Shown here piece after piece: positions 17,864 through 25,781 of a DNA stretch of 64,000 nt. A program made the position numbers and the translations under genes. Location of the stretch: contig CATZZP010000003.1 of the NCBI GenBank assembly GCA_958426775.1, positions 106,038 through 170,037 of the forward strand, given 5' to 3'. The first letter of the stretch is position 1. Every line of letters starts with the position of its first letter. The stretch comes from an uncultured Bacillota bacterium (GTDB lineage Bacteria; Bacillota; Clostridia; Lachnospirales; CAG-274). Below the pieces are notes generated by a model. The model ran no database searches, was not told where the DNA came from, and was given only the letters and a program-made list of their open reading frames with translations.

Positions 17864-19204
17864 ATGAATAAAACAGCCTTAAAAATATTTGCTTGCTTTA
17901 CGGTTCTATCAGCCACCATTGCTGTCATTCTTCTGGTAATCAACTTTTTTGGATTTGCCTTTTTAGCAAGTGATGTATCGTGGTCAGTGAGGGGTTTTTC
18001 TCCGACAAAAACTTTATCTGCAATCAGTGCTGGACTTTCAAAAAACGAAAGAGGATTTTCCTTGACAGACAATACAGTGTTGCCCGAAAATGGTTGGTGT
18101 ATTTTGATTGATGAGAATGGGCAAATTATATGGTCCAAAAACAAACCTGAGGATATTCCAAATCAATATTCTATCAATGATATTGCGAGAATGACACGTT
18201 GGTTTTTGAATGACTATCCCGTTTATGTACGCACGGAGGACTATGGTCTTTTGGTGTTGGGAATACCGAAAAACACTGTGGGGAAATATGATATTACTTA
18301 TTCTATGCATTGGTTTGATACGTTGCCGCAAAGAATCGTGGGAGTTTTATTGCTCAATCTGATTCTTGCCACTGTATTGGCAATTATAATTGGTTTGTCT
18401 CTTTACAAGAGACTAAATATACTCACAAATGGGATTCGTGATTTGCGACGGGAAAAAAGTATTCAATTAAAAGAAAAGGGGATTTTTAAGGAACTCATTA
18501 AAAATCTTAATCATACAGCAGCTGCCATAGAGCGTAAAAACACAGCGTTAACTGTACGGGAACAGGCACGGTCAAATTGGATTTCCGGAATTTCTCACGA
18601 TATTCGTACCCCATTAGCTTTGATTATGGGAAATGCGGAAACGCTGGAGTCAGATGACACATTGTCGGAAGAACAAAGAAAAAAGGCGTTGGTCATTACA
18701 GAACAAAGTGTAAAAATTAAAAAGCTGATAGAGAACTTAAATCTAATTTCAACGCTGGAATATGATATGCAGCCTACAAAAAGAAAGTCTGTGCGTGTAT
18801 GTCCGTTTATCAGGGAAACAGTATCAAATATTATGAATAGCGGTCTTTCGGAAAACTGCGAAATAGAGTTGTATTTGCAAGACGAAAAAGCAAGTGTTTT
18901 AGCAGACGGCTTTTTGTTGGAACGTGCAATTTTTAATTTAATTAACAACAGTATTACACACAATGCAGACGGCTGTAAAATATCAATAAAAGCATATACA
19001 ACGCTGCAAACGGCACATATTGTTATAGCAGATAACGGGAATGGCGTTTCCGAAAAAATTCTTGAAAGAATAACGGAAATACCAAAATCTGCTCACGGCT
19101 TGGGCTTGCCGATGGCGTATAAAATTATAGCCGTACACGGTGGAAAGATGACTGCAAAAAATGAAAATGGATTTGTTGTGCATATAGAATTGCCTTTGGA
19201 ATAG
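17864..19204 (+). CDS. Sensor histidine kinase
   Basis: 446 residues. Two transmembrane helices (about 8-35 and 157-180) enclose an extracellular sensor of about 120 residues, which is longer than in BceS-type intramembrane kinases. A HAMP-like linker leads to the dimerisation domain with phospho-acceptor His245 in GISHDIRTPLAL. The ATPase domain has an N box (NLINNSITHNADG), a G1 box (VIADNGNGVSE) and a G2-like HGLGLPMAYKI. Its partner is the preceding regulator. It is the last intact gene of the island; the recombinase remnant follows about 80 bases later. Confidence 0.92.
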   Translation: MNKTALKIFACFTVLSATIAVILLVINFFGFAFLASDVSWSVRGFSPTKTLSAISAGLSKNERGFSLTDNTVLPENGWCILIDENGQIIWSKNKPEDIPNQYSINDIARMTRWFLNDYPVYVRTEDYGLLVLGIPKNTVGKYDITYSMHWFDTLPQRIVGVLLLNLILATVLAIIIGLSLYKRLNILTNGIRDLRREKSIQLKEKGIFKELIKNLNHTAAAIERKNTALTVREQARSNWISGISHDIRTPLALIMGNAETLESDDTLSEEQRKKALVITEQSVKIKKLIENLNLISTLEYDMQPTKRKSVRVCPFIRETVSNIMNSGLSENCEIELYLQDEKASVLADGFLLERAIFNLINNSITHNADGCKISIKAYTTLQTAHIVIADNGNGVSEKILERITEIPKSAHGLGLPMAYKIIAVHGGKMTAKNENGFVVHIELPLE

Positions 19205-19283
19205 GAATGATTTTTTTGCATCCTTTTTAGATTTGTTGTATTTTTCGCCTTTTTGTTTAGCACAAATAAATCTTCAATCGTAA

Positions 19284-19702
19284 AGGGCAAAAATCCAAAA
19301 ACGGGTTGAGAAATTGGATAAAATATTCAAGAAAATTTATGAGGACGATGTAACGAGCGTGATTTCGTATGAACAATTTTTGAAACTGTCCGTTGAATAC
19401 GAAACTAAACAGGAAGACCTGCCAAAACAAGTTGCTGAGTTTCAAAAAGAAACAGTGCATTTTGACAGGCGACAAACGGAATTTAAGCGGTTTCGAGAAA
19501 TTATCAGAAAGTATTTGAGTATCACGGAATTAACGCCTACTATCGTCAATGAGTTTATTAAAAAAATATTGTCTATGCCCCGGATAAATCAAGCGAACGC
19601 AGGGGACAAAAGATACGGATTTTGTTTGACTTTATTGGCGAATTATCGTCTCAAAATGAGTTTGTTCATGATAAAAAGAAAATTCCGCAGGATTATATCT
19701 AA
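19284..19702 (+). pseudogene. 3' remnant of a large serine recombinase, frameshifted
   Basis: After a TAA at 19281 the frame reads RAKIQKRVEKLDKIFKKIYE and then ELTPTIVNEFIKKI, the coiled-coil and DUF4368-like C-terminal region of TnpX-type large serine recombinases (LDxIFKRIYED, FTELTPxxLNEFV). At a poly-A run near 19560-19570 one base is missing. The next frame then carries IVYAPDKSSERRGQKIRILF, DFIGEL and stops at 19702. The catalytic N-terminal domain is absent. This is the tail of the integrase of a mobile element and cannot be active. Confidence 0.75.
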
Positions 19703-19713
19703 TTCTGCGGAAT
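19682..19713 (+). terminator. Inverted repeat spanning the recombinase stop
   Basis: ATTCCGCAG (19682-19690) and CTGCGGAAT (19705-19713) form a perfect nine-pair stem over the stop codon of the recombinase remnant. Only a modest T-rich tail follows. It is probably the old terminator of that gene. Confidence 0.45.
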
Positions 19714-19744
19714 ATACTTTCTTATTAACTTCTGCCTTTCTGCG

Positions 19745-20119
19745 TCAGTTTTTTATTTCGGAAACAGCCTCTTTTATTTTTTCAAAGGTTTCCTCGCTTA
19801 TAATATGCTCAATACGACAGGCATCATTTTCGGCAACCTGGGGAGAAACGCCCAAAACATCCATAAGATAGCGGGTTAGGGTGATGTGCTTATCATAAAC
19901 GGCATTTGCTCTTTTCATACCCTCATCGGTTAAGCATATATTACCGTTAGGCTCTACAATAATATAGCCGTCTGCCTTTAAAATGCCTATGGCACGGCTT
20001 ACACTTGGCTTGGAATAGCCTAATTCACCTGCAATATCAATAGAACGCACGTTACCTAATTTCTTTTTTAGTATTAAGATAGTTTCTAAATAATTTTCCC
20101 CTGATTCGTAAAGCTTCAT
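19745..20119 (-). CDS. DtxR/MntR-family metal-dependent transcriptional regulator
   Basis: 124 residues from the ATG at 20119 (GAGG-type site upstream). The longer reading to 20188 adds an implausible hydrophobic extension. The N-terminal winged helix contains YLETILILKKKLGNVRSIDIA, KPSVSRAIGIL and LTDEGMKRA, all family hallmarks. A short metal-binding/dimerisation part with VAENDACRIEHIISEET follows, matching the ENDACxxEH motif of DtxR/MntR. There is no SH3-like third domain, as in MntR. It is divergent from a FeoB-associated small protein gene, which points to control of iron or manganese uptake. Confidence 0.9.
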   Translation of the reverse strand: MKLYESGENYLETILILKKKLGNVRSIDIAGELGYSKPSVSRAIGILKADGYIIVEPNGNICLTDEGMKRANAVYDKHITLTRYLMDVLGVSPQVAENDACRIEHIISEETFEKIKEAVSEIKN

Positions 20120-20212
20120 TATTGACAACCTCTGTTTCCGATTATAAAATAATAATAAAATTATAGCATATGATAATATAAAAAGCAAGACTGTAAAAAG
20201 GAGGTCTTAACC

Positions 20213-20371
20213 TTGTCAACCATAGTAACGGTGGCTATAGTAGCAGTTATTGTTGTTCTATCTCTTCGAAAATATGTTAAGATGGCTAAAGATGGCTGTG
20301 GATGCGGATGTGAGGGCTGTCCCTCACGTGAAAAATGCGAAAATCAGAAAAAAATTTCGAATAAGTCTTGA
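20213..20371 (+). CDS. FeoB-associated Cys-rich membrane protein (small, TTG start)
   Basis: A 52-residue protein starting at TTG 20213, six bases after AAGGAGG. A single N-terminal membrane helix (about residues 3-19: TIVTVAIVAVIVVLSL) is followed by a Cys cluster, DGCGCGCEGCPSREKC, and a lysine-rich tail. This architecture is that of the FeoB-associated Cys-rich family, which usually accompanies ferrous-iron uptake genes and may bind metal at the membrane. It is divergent from a DtxR-family regulator, supporting a metal-homeostasis role. No feoA or feoB is in the window. The stop overlaps the -35 box of the cinA promoter. Confidence 0.8.
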   Translation: MSTIVTVAIVAVIVVLSLRKYVKMAKDGCGCGCEGCPSREKCENQKKISNKS

Positions 20372-20396
20372 AATTTAAAAAAAAGTTTGGTATACT
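20368..20396 (+). promoter_or_regulatory. Promoter of cinA-recA
   Basis: TTGAAA (20368-20373), 17 bases, TATACT (20391-20396), 26 bases before the cinA ATG. The -35 box overlaps the stop of the small Cys-rich gene. No LexA/DinR box of the GAAC-N4-GTTC type is seen near it. Confidence 0.7.
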
Positions 20397-20422
20397 GTCT
20401 TTAATGGTAGGAGGTATTTTAG

Positions 20423-20881
20423 ATGATTGAAGCACTTTTGGACAGGCTTAGGAGCAAAAACCTTACTGTAGCCTCGGCAGAAAGCTGTACAGGCGGGCTT
20501 ATTTCTTCTGCTTTTGTGGATATTTCCGGTGCCTCTGATGTGTTTGTAGGCGGGCTTGTTACCTATAAGGAGGAAAGTAAAGTATCCCTCCTTAATGTAA
20601 GTGCGGAAACTATTAAAAAATACACGGCAGTAAGCTCTCAGACAGCAGAGGAAATGTGCAGAAACGCAGCTAAGGTCTGCAACAGTAATATAGGCTTATC
20701 CTCTACGGGCTATGCAGGGCCTGAGGGCGGGACGGCGGAAAATCCCGTAGGTACGGTATATATAGGTGTTTATATTTACGGGCAGGCACATACAAAAAGG
20801 CTTGAAATTAAGGGCGACAGAAATTATATAAGAAAAACTGCCGTAAAAGAGGTAATAAGCCTTTTAGACAGACTTTTATAA
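20423..20881 (+). CDS. pncC: CinA C-terminal domain protein, nicotinamide-nucleotide amidohydrolase PncC
   Basis: 152 residues corresponding only to the C-terminal CinA/PncC domain, which deamidates NMN to NaMN in pyridine-nucleotide recycling. Family motifs are AESCTGGLISSAF with the catalytic Ser/Lys region, GGLVTYKEESKVSLLNV, SSQTAEEM and STGYAGPEGGTAENPVGTVYIG. The N-terminal molybdopterin-like domain of full-length CinA is missing, as in many stand-alone PncC proteins. Its partner recA begins 17 bases downstream, a conserved arrangement. An AGGAGG site precedes the ATG. Confidence 0.93.
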   Translation: MIEALLDRLRSKNLTVASAESCTGGLISSAFVDISGASDVFVGGLVTYKEESKVSLLNVSAETIKKYTAVSSQTAEEMCRNAAKVCNSNIGLSSTGYAGPEGGTAENPVGTVYIGVYIYGQAHTKRLEIKGDRNYIRKTAVKEVISLLDRLL

Positions 20882-20898
20882 ATTACGGAGGATAAAAA

Positions 20899-21990
20899 AT
20901 GGCGGCAAATACAGCTAAACAAACAGAGGAAAATAACAACGACGGAAGGGCACAAGCCCTAAAGGTGGCAGTTGCTCAAATCGAAAAAAGTTTCGGCAAG
21001 GGTGCCCTTATGAAATTAGGTGATAATACTTCAGAGCATACGGTGGAGGCTGTACCTACAGGTTCCCTTGCACTTGATATTGCTCTTGGAGTAGGCGGTG
21101 TACCTAAGGGCAGAATTATTGAAATTTACGGACCTGAAAGCAGTGGTAAAACTACCGTTGCCCTTCATATTGTAGCAGAAGTACAAAAAAGAGGGGGTAT
21201 AGCCGCATTCGTAGATGCAGAGCATGCCCTTGACCCTGTTTATGCAAAAAACTTAGGTGTTAATATAGATGAGCTTTATGTATCACAGCCTGATGACGGT
21301 GAGCAGGCTCTTGAAATTACCGAAACCATGGTGCGTTCGGGTGCTATTGATGTAATTATTGTGGACTCTGTTGCCGCACTTGTGCCTAAGGCGGAAATTG
21401 AGGGTGAAATGAGTGATACACAGGTCGGTTTGCAGGCAAGGCTTATGAGCAAGGCTTTAAGAAAGCTTACGGGCGTTACTGCAAAAAGTAAGTGTATAGT
21501 TATTTTTATTAATCAGCTCAGGGAAAAAATCGGTGTTATGTTCGGCAATCCCGAAACAACCACAGGCGGTAAAGCACTTAAATTTTATGCAAGTGTAAGA
21601 ATTGACATAAGACGTGCTGACCAGATTAAGAGCGGTACGGAGGCTGTAGGTAACAGAACCAAGGCAAAGGTAGTTAAAAACAAGGTAGCACCCCCCTTTA
21701 AAACTGCTGAGTTTGATATTATGTACGGCAAGGGTATAAGTCATTCAGGTGATGTGCTTGACCTTGCCTCCGACCTTGATATTGTGCAAAAGGGCGGTGC
21801 ATGGTACAGCTATAAGGGTGAGCGTTTAGGCCAGGGTAGAGAAAATGCTAAAAAGTTTTTAGAGGAAACCACTGAAATTTGTAACGAGATAGAAAACGCC
21901 GTAAGAAAGCATTACGGTTTACCTGACCTTAACGGTACTGCAGCAACGGAGGAACCTGCAGAAACGGCAGATAGCAAAAAGAGCAAGTAA
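20899..21990 (+). CDS. recA: Recombinase RecA
   Basis: The strand-exchange protein for homologous repair and the co-protease that triggers LexA cleavage. The 363 residues include KSFGKGALMKLG, Walker A GPESSGKTT (about 76-84), DAEHALDPVYAKNLGV, the L1 loop VPKAEIEGEMSD and the L2 region INQLREKIGVMFGNPETTTGG. The variable acidic C-terminus ends in a Lys/Ser tail. It is co-transcribed with pncC and followed by a strong terminator. No intein or other insertion is present. Confidence 0.98.
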   Translation: MAANTAKQTEENNNDGRAQALKVAVAQIEKSFGKGALMKLGDNTSEHTVEAVPTGSLALDIALGVGGVPKGRIIEIYGPESSGKTTVALHIVAEVQKRGGIAAFVDAEHALDPVYAKNLGVNIDELYVSQPDDGEQALEITETMVRSGAIDVIIVDSVAALVPKAEIEGEMSDTQVGLQARLMSKALRKLTGVTAKSKCIVIFINQLREKIGVMFGNPETTTGGKALKFYASVRIDIRRADQIKSGTEAVGNRTKAKVVKNKVAPPFKTAEFDIMYGKGISHSGDVLDLASDLDIVQKGGAWYSYKGERLGQGRENAKKFLEETTEICNEIENAVRKHYGLPDLNGTAATEEPAETADSKKSK

Positions 21991-22015
21991 ATTCTTTAGT
22001 GTATAAGTATTAAAA

Positions 22016-22058
22016 TAAAAAGTGGTTTAAGGCTGATACAGTCGTTAAACCACTTTTT
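22016..22058 (+). terminator. Terminator after recA
   Basis: AAAAAGTGGTTTAA (22016-22030) pairs with TTAAACCACTTTTTT around the loop GGCTGATACAGTCG; it ends in six T. Confidence 0.88.
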
Positions 22059-22077
22059 TGCTTTTCTTAAAATAAAT

Positions 22078-22617
22078 TTATGAGGTTTCAATATCCTCAA
22101 GACACCGTGCAAGGTTTTCTTTACCTTGTATTTTAATACCCTTGGATATTTGAGCCTTTACTTCCTCTTCAAGCCCCTCTACGGGTGTAGCTGTTTTTTC
22201 TTTTAAAATGCCGTTTTCAAAAAATACGGCAACATATCCGTCCTTTTCACCTATAGAATAGTAGGTGTTGCTTCTGCCGTTAATTTCTTTTTTTACTACA
22301 AGGCGGTTTTCGTTAAGCTCACACACCTCATAGCCTCTGAGAGCGTTTTTAACTTCCTCTGCATTAAGCCCTTGTAATCTTTCTGGAGCCATTTCCTCAA
22401 AAAACACCTGCTCTCCGTCCTGGGTATAGCTGTATATATACTTTACTACGGTGTTTTCGCCCACAACAGGCTCTGCTTTAGGTACAGGCTCTGCATATAC
22501 GGTTTCGGGTAATTCCTTGGGTACCTTGTCATAAACAGCATAGCCTAAAAAAAGTCCTGTCAGTGTAACTGCAATACCGATAAAAGCTGCTGAAAATAAT
22601 TTTAAAAAGCCTTTCAT
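22078..22617 (-). CDS. BofC-like single-pass membrane protein
   Basis: 179 residues with one N-terminal membrane helix (about 8-28) and an exported domain. A Pro/Glu-rich linker (about 33-52) is followed by alternating beta-type sequence. The end, YYSIGEKDGYVAVFF, ILKEKTATPVEGLEEEVK and KGIKIQGKENLARCLEDI, resembles the C-terminal domain of BofC, a forespore protein that restrains the SpoIVB protease in Bacillus. That identification rests on remembered family patterns only. It converges with recA at the terminator. If correct, it is another sign of a spore former. Confidence 0.55.
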   Translation of the reverse strand: MKGFLKLFSAAFIGIAVTLTGLFLGYAVYDKVPKELPETVYAEPVPKAEPVVGENTVVKYIYSYTQDGEQVFFEEMAPERLQGLNAEEVKNALRGYEVCELNENRLVVKKEINGRSNTYYSIGEKDGYVAVFFENGILKEKTATPVEGLEEEVKAQISKGIKIQGKENLARCLEDIETS

Positions 22618-22984
22618 AAATCATCATCTCCGTACTTTAAGTATTAACTGAAAATACGGAAACTATACAGCAGTATAAAATAAAGTCAGTTAAAAATCTT
22701 AATTTTGGTAAATAGTTTATTTTTAACTATATAAACACATATTGTATTTATTTACTTTTTGTGGTAATCTGTAGTTATATATCGTAAATTATATAATAGG
22801 GGTAAAAATGTGAAAGGAGGAAATTTCTTATTTTATACTGTAGCCTTTAATTAAACGGGATGGGGTATAAATACCGTTTTGTCAGTTGAAGATGAATTGA
22901 AGTGAAGTGACAGGTCTGATTGCAGTACAAAGAGAATAATTTTATCTAAAAGTAAGTACAACAATATTTAAGGAGGAGATTTAT
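22618..22984. other. Intergenic region without a supported gene
   Basis: This is AT-rich and has stops in all frames. An AAAGGAGG at 22813 is not followed by a usable start codon. A short inverted repeat (AAACGG at 22854, CCGTTT near 22876) could be a weak terminator or part of the leader of the next gene. No convincing promoter was identified. Confidence 0.5.
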
Positions 22985-23416
22985 GTGCGATTTTTTAAAA
23001 GACCTAGTTTTGTAAAGGTTGTCTCAATTATAGTAATTATTTTGATATTTTGTCCGGCGGATATTGCCGTAAAAAGGGATAGCATAGACAAGGAAAGAAA
23101 TTATGTTATTTGCAAAATATCAAAGGATGAAGATGCAAATTATGATGTAGTGTATGACAGCAGAGGCAGAGGAATAAAAAAAATCAGGATTGAAGACGAA
23201 ACCGTAAATTTGTTTACAAGGGCGAAAGCACCAAGGGGAGATGTTGATAAGGATTTGAATACATACCTTATTTATACGGACTCAACTAAGGTGGAGGGAG
23301 ATATTTTAGTTATTGACGGCTTATATAAGGCTACAATTATATACCCTATAGACAGAGGAAAGGATAGTTGGCAAAAGCTGCCGAAATGGTACTTGTTCTG
23401 GTTTGAAATATCGTAA
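22985..23416 (+). CDS. Hypothetical protein with one N-terminal membrane helix
   Basis: 143 residues from GTG 22985, with AGGAGG eight bases upstream. The overlapping ATG two bases earlier is in a frame that closes quickly. A hydrophobic segment (about 11-28, VVSIIVIILIFCPADIAV) could be a signal anchor. The rest is charged with a mixed beta-like pattern and no motif I recognise. It ends with an aromatic segment, KWYLFWFEIS. It stands alone between an AT-rich region and a terminator. A lineage-specific exported protein is the most that can be said. Confidence 0.55.
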   Translation: MRFFKRPSFVKVVSIIVIILIFCPADIAVKRDSIDKERNYVICKISKDEDANYDVVYDSRGRGIKKIRIEDETVNLFTRAKAPRGDVDKDLNTYLIYTDSTKVEGDILVIDGLYKATIIYPIDRGKDSWQKLPKWYLFWFEIS

Positions 23417-23433
23417 ACCCTAAATGTCAAAAT

Positions 23434-23476
23434 AAAAGACGGACAGATTTTCTTATAATCTGCACCGTCTTTTTTA
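23434..23476 (+). terminator. Terminator between the hypothetical gene and the CDF gene
   Basis: AAAGACGG (23434-23441) and CCGTCTTT enclose a second stem, CAGATT/AATCTG; a T run follows. It may also serve the converging CDF gene. Confidence 0.8.
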
Positions 23477-23506
23477 TTAAGCTTAATAAAATAAGGACAA
23501 GGTTTG

Positions 23507-24673
23507 TTACATACTTGCTTTATCAACGTGAATTACCGCATAGTACTTTTCATTAAGCTTTTTTAGCTCTGAGGTAATATATTCGGTAGTTTCGCTGTCT
23601 GTCATCTTAAAGTCAAAGGGCAGCACAATATCAAAAATAAGGTTGGTTCTTAAGGGACCGTCGGTTATTCTGAAGTCGTGTATAGTAAGCCTTTCATCAA
23701 GGGGCTTAATTATATCCAGCACAAGCTTTTTAAGGCGGTTTGTCTTTTCATCATTAACTGCTATAGGGTCCATGTGTATGCTTATTTCACACTTAAACAT
23801 TTCGTGTATTTGAGCCTCTGCATTGTCAATGACGTCGTGAGCCTCCATAACATTCATATCGCAGGGTATTTCTGCGTGAAGAGATACAAAAACCCTGCCG
23901 GGACCGTAGTCGTGTACGTGCATATCGTGTATACCTATTATACCTTTGTGGGATAAAATCTGCTCCTCAATGCCTTTGACAAAGGCAGGGTCGGGAGCCT
24001 GACCCAAAAGCGGTTCAAGAGTATCCTTTGCGGCATTCCAGCCTGCCCACAGTACAAAAAGTGCCACCAAAGCACCTGCAATGCCGTCAATATTAACATT
24101 GGCAAAATGGCTTACAAAAAGAGATATAAGTACAACGGCAGTTGCTATACAGTCGTTTAAGCTGTCTGCCGCAGTAGCAAGCATGGGTGAGGAGTCAAGC
24201 TTTTTACCCAGCTTGCGGTTAAATAAATTCATCCAAAGCTTAATGCCTATGGAAATAATAAGTATAATGACCGATGCAATTGAAAACTCTACAGGCTCAG
24301 GGTGAATTATTTTTTCAACAGAGGTTTTTAAAAGCTCAAAGCCCATTACAATTATAACTGCCGCAATTACAAGCCCCGATATATATTCATATCTGCCGTG
24401 ACCGTAGGGATGTTCGTTGTCAGCGGGCTTACCTGCAAGCTTAAAGCCGATAAAGGTAACTATTGACGAGCCTGCGTCGGAAAGATTGTTAAAGGCATCG
24501 GCGGTAATTGAAATGGAAGAGGTAAGCAAGCCTGCTATAAACTTTATTATACACAAAAAAATATTACAGCCTATGCCTACCCCGCCGCTTAAAAGACCGT
24601 ATGCCTCCCGTACACGCGGGTTTAAAATATCCTCGTTATTTTTAACAAACAGCTTTACAAGTAAGCCTGTCAT
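23507..24673 (-). CDS. Cation diffusion facilitator family metal exporter
   Basis: 388 residues from ATG 24673, which has AGGAGTGA upstream; the longer reading to 24700 lacks one. Six membrane helices occupy about residues 30-220. The metal-site motifs ADAFNNLSDAGSS (helix II) and AADSLNDCIAT (helix V) are present, as is HPYGHGRYEY between helices II and III. A cytoplasmic ferredoxin-like domain follows with IHDMHVHDYGPGRVFVSLH. CDF proteins export Zn2+, Fe2+, Mn2+ or similar ions in exchange for protons. An extra C-terminal ACT-like stretch of about 80 residues (LTIHDFRITDGPLRTNLIFDI) makes it longer than FieF, as in a common clostridial subgroup. Confidence 0.92.
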   Translation of the reverse strand: MTGLLVKLFVKNNEDILNPRVREAYGLLSGGVGIGCNIFLCIIKFIAGLLTSSISITADAFNNLSDAGSSIVTFIGFKLAGKPADNEHPYGHGRYEYISGLVIAAVIIVMGFELLKTSVEKIIHPEPVEFSIASVIILIISIGIKLWMNLFNRKLGKKLDSSPMLATAADSLNDCIATAVVLISLFVSHFANVNIDGIAGALVALFVLWAGWNAAKDTLEPLLGQAPDPAFVKGIEEQILSHKGIIGIHDMHVHDYGPGRVFVSLHAEIPCDMNVMEAHDVIDNAEAQIHEMFKCEISIHMDPIAVNDEKTNRLKKLVLDIIKPLDERLTIHDFRITDGPLRTNLIFDIVLPFDFKMTDSETTEYITSELKKLNEKYYAVIHVDKASM

Positions 24674-24809
24674 AAAATCACTCCTAAAAATATCATTCAC
24701 AATAGTATATATCAGTATCTTAATAAATGCAATACAAAAAAGTACCTATATATTTTTTTGTGCAAAATATAGTAAAATTATTTTTTTAACAAAATTTTTT
24801 AAAAAACTA

Positions 24810-24838
24810 TTCAAAAATAACCTTGAATGATGTATAAT
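24810..24838 (+). promoter_or_regulatory. Promoter of nfnAB
   Basis: TTCAAA (24810-24815), 17 bases, TATAAT (24833-24838), about 50 bases before the nfnA ATG, which has AAAGGAGG upstream. Confidence 0.6.
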
Positions 24839-24890
24839 ACTGTGTATAGTCAAAAAATTTGCGTATTTTTGTACTTAAAGGAGGATTAGG

Positions 24891-25781
24891 ATGTATAAAA
24901 TCGTAAAAAAGCAAATGCTGACTGAAACCATATATCTTATGGAAATAGAGGCACCTCGTGTTGCTAAGTCAGCTTTACCGGGACAGTTTGTAATAGTTAA
25001 AACTACCGAAAAGGGTGAGCGTATTCCCCTTACCGTAGCTGATTATGACCATGAGAGAGGCACAGTTACAATAGTTGTACAGCCTGTAGGTAAGTCAACC
25101 CTTGAGCTTATGGAGTATAACGAGGGAGATTATATATCGGACTTTGTAGGGCCTTTGGGCAGACCGTCAGACCTTTGCGAAATAAGCGATGAGGAGCTTA
25201 AGGCTAAAAATATTATTTTTGTAGCAGGCGGTGTGGGTGCCGCACCTGTTTATCCACAGGTTAAGTATCTCCACGAAAGAGGCATTGAGGCTGATGTTAT
25301 TATCGGTGCAAGGTCGAAGGATTTAATTATATTTGAGGAGGAAATGAGCAAGGTTGCCGCTAACCTTTATGTAGGTACAGATGATGGCTCATACGGCTTT
25401 AACGGTCGTGTTACAGACCTTTTACAGGATTTGGTTGAAAAGCAGGGTAAGCAATACAACCATGCTGTTGTTATCGGACCTATGATTATGATGAAGTTTA
25501 CTGCAATGCTTACTAAAAAGCTTGAAATACCTACCATAGTAAGCGTAAACCCAATTATGGTAGACGGTACTGGTATGTGCGGTGCCTGTCGTGTTACCGT
25601 AGGCGACGAGGTTAAGTTTGCCTGTGTTGACGGTCCTGAGTTTGACGGTCATCTTATTAATTATGATGAAGCTATGCGACGTCAGGCTATGTATAAGACT
25701 GAAGAAGGCAGAGCTAAGCTTAAGTTTGAGGAAGGAGCTACCCATAAAAACGGTGGCTGCGGTTGCGGAGGTGACAAATAA
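24891..25781 (+). CDS. nfnA: NfnA-like FAD/NAD-binding [2Fe-2S] oxidoreductase subunit
   Basis: 296 residues of the ferredoxin-NADP reductase/PyrK family. The FAD domain (about 1-100) has RIPLTVADYD, and the NAD domain contains FVAGGVGAAPVYPQ and GARSKDLIIFEEE. A C-terminal iron-sulfur segment has GTGMCGACRV and a further Cys in KFACVDGPEFDGH. The gene overlaps the GltA-like gene by one base. Such pairs are the electron-bifurcating NADH-dependent reduced ferredoxin:NADP+ oxidoreductase NfnAB (or the related SudAB). Bifurcation is inferred from the pairing, not shown by sequence alone. The C-terminus is Gly/Cys-rich (GGCGCGGDK), possibly an additional metal site. Confidence 0.88.
   Translation: MYKIVKKQMLTETIYLMEIEAPRVAKSALPGQFVIVKTTEKGERIPLTVADYDHERGTVTIVVQPVGKSTLELMEYNEGDYISDFVGPLGRPSDLCEISDEELKAKNIIFVAGGVGAAPVYPQVKYLHERGIEADVIIGARSKDLIIFEEEMSKVAANLYVGTDDGSYGFNGRVTDLLQDLVEKQGKQYNHAVVIGPMIMMKFTAMLTKKLEIPTIVSVNPIMVDGTGMCGACRVTVGDEVKFACVDGPEFDGHLINYDEAMRRQAMYKTEEGRAKLKFEEGATHKNGGCGCGGDK

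Larger units (their letters stand above)
14350..19740. mobile_element. Decayed mobile-element island carrying an antimicrobial-peptide immunity module
   Basis: Approximate limits. Inside lie an ABC transporter of the lantibiotic-immunity type (three genes, minus strand) and a divergent response regulator and kinase (plus strand). Next to the transporter is a broken cysteine-rich KTR gene, a family common on integrative conjugative elements. Beyond the kinase is the broken 3' end of a large serine recombinase. Codon choice differs visibly from the neighbours, for instance many TTG leucine codons where the flanking genes use CTT. No attachment repeats could be identified, so both ends are inferred. 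The best reading is a former integrative element whose cargo stays intact while its mobility genes decay. Confidence 0.6.

Noticed and set aside
20372..20422. Possible LexA/DinR box before cinA-recA
   Set aside because: No GAAC-N4-GTTC or close variant was seen near the promoter.
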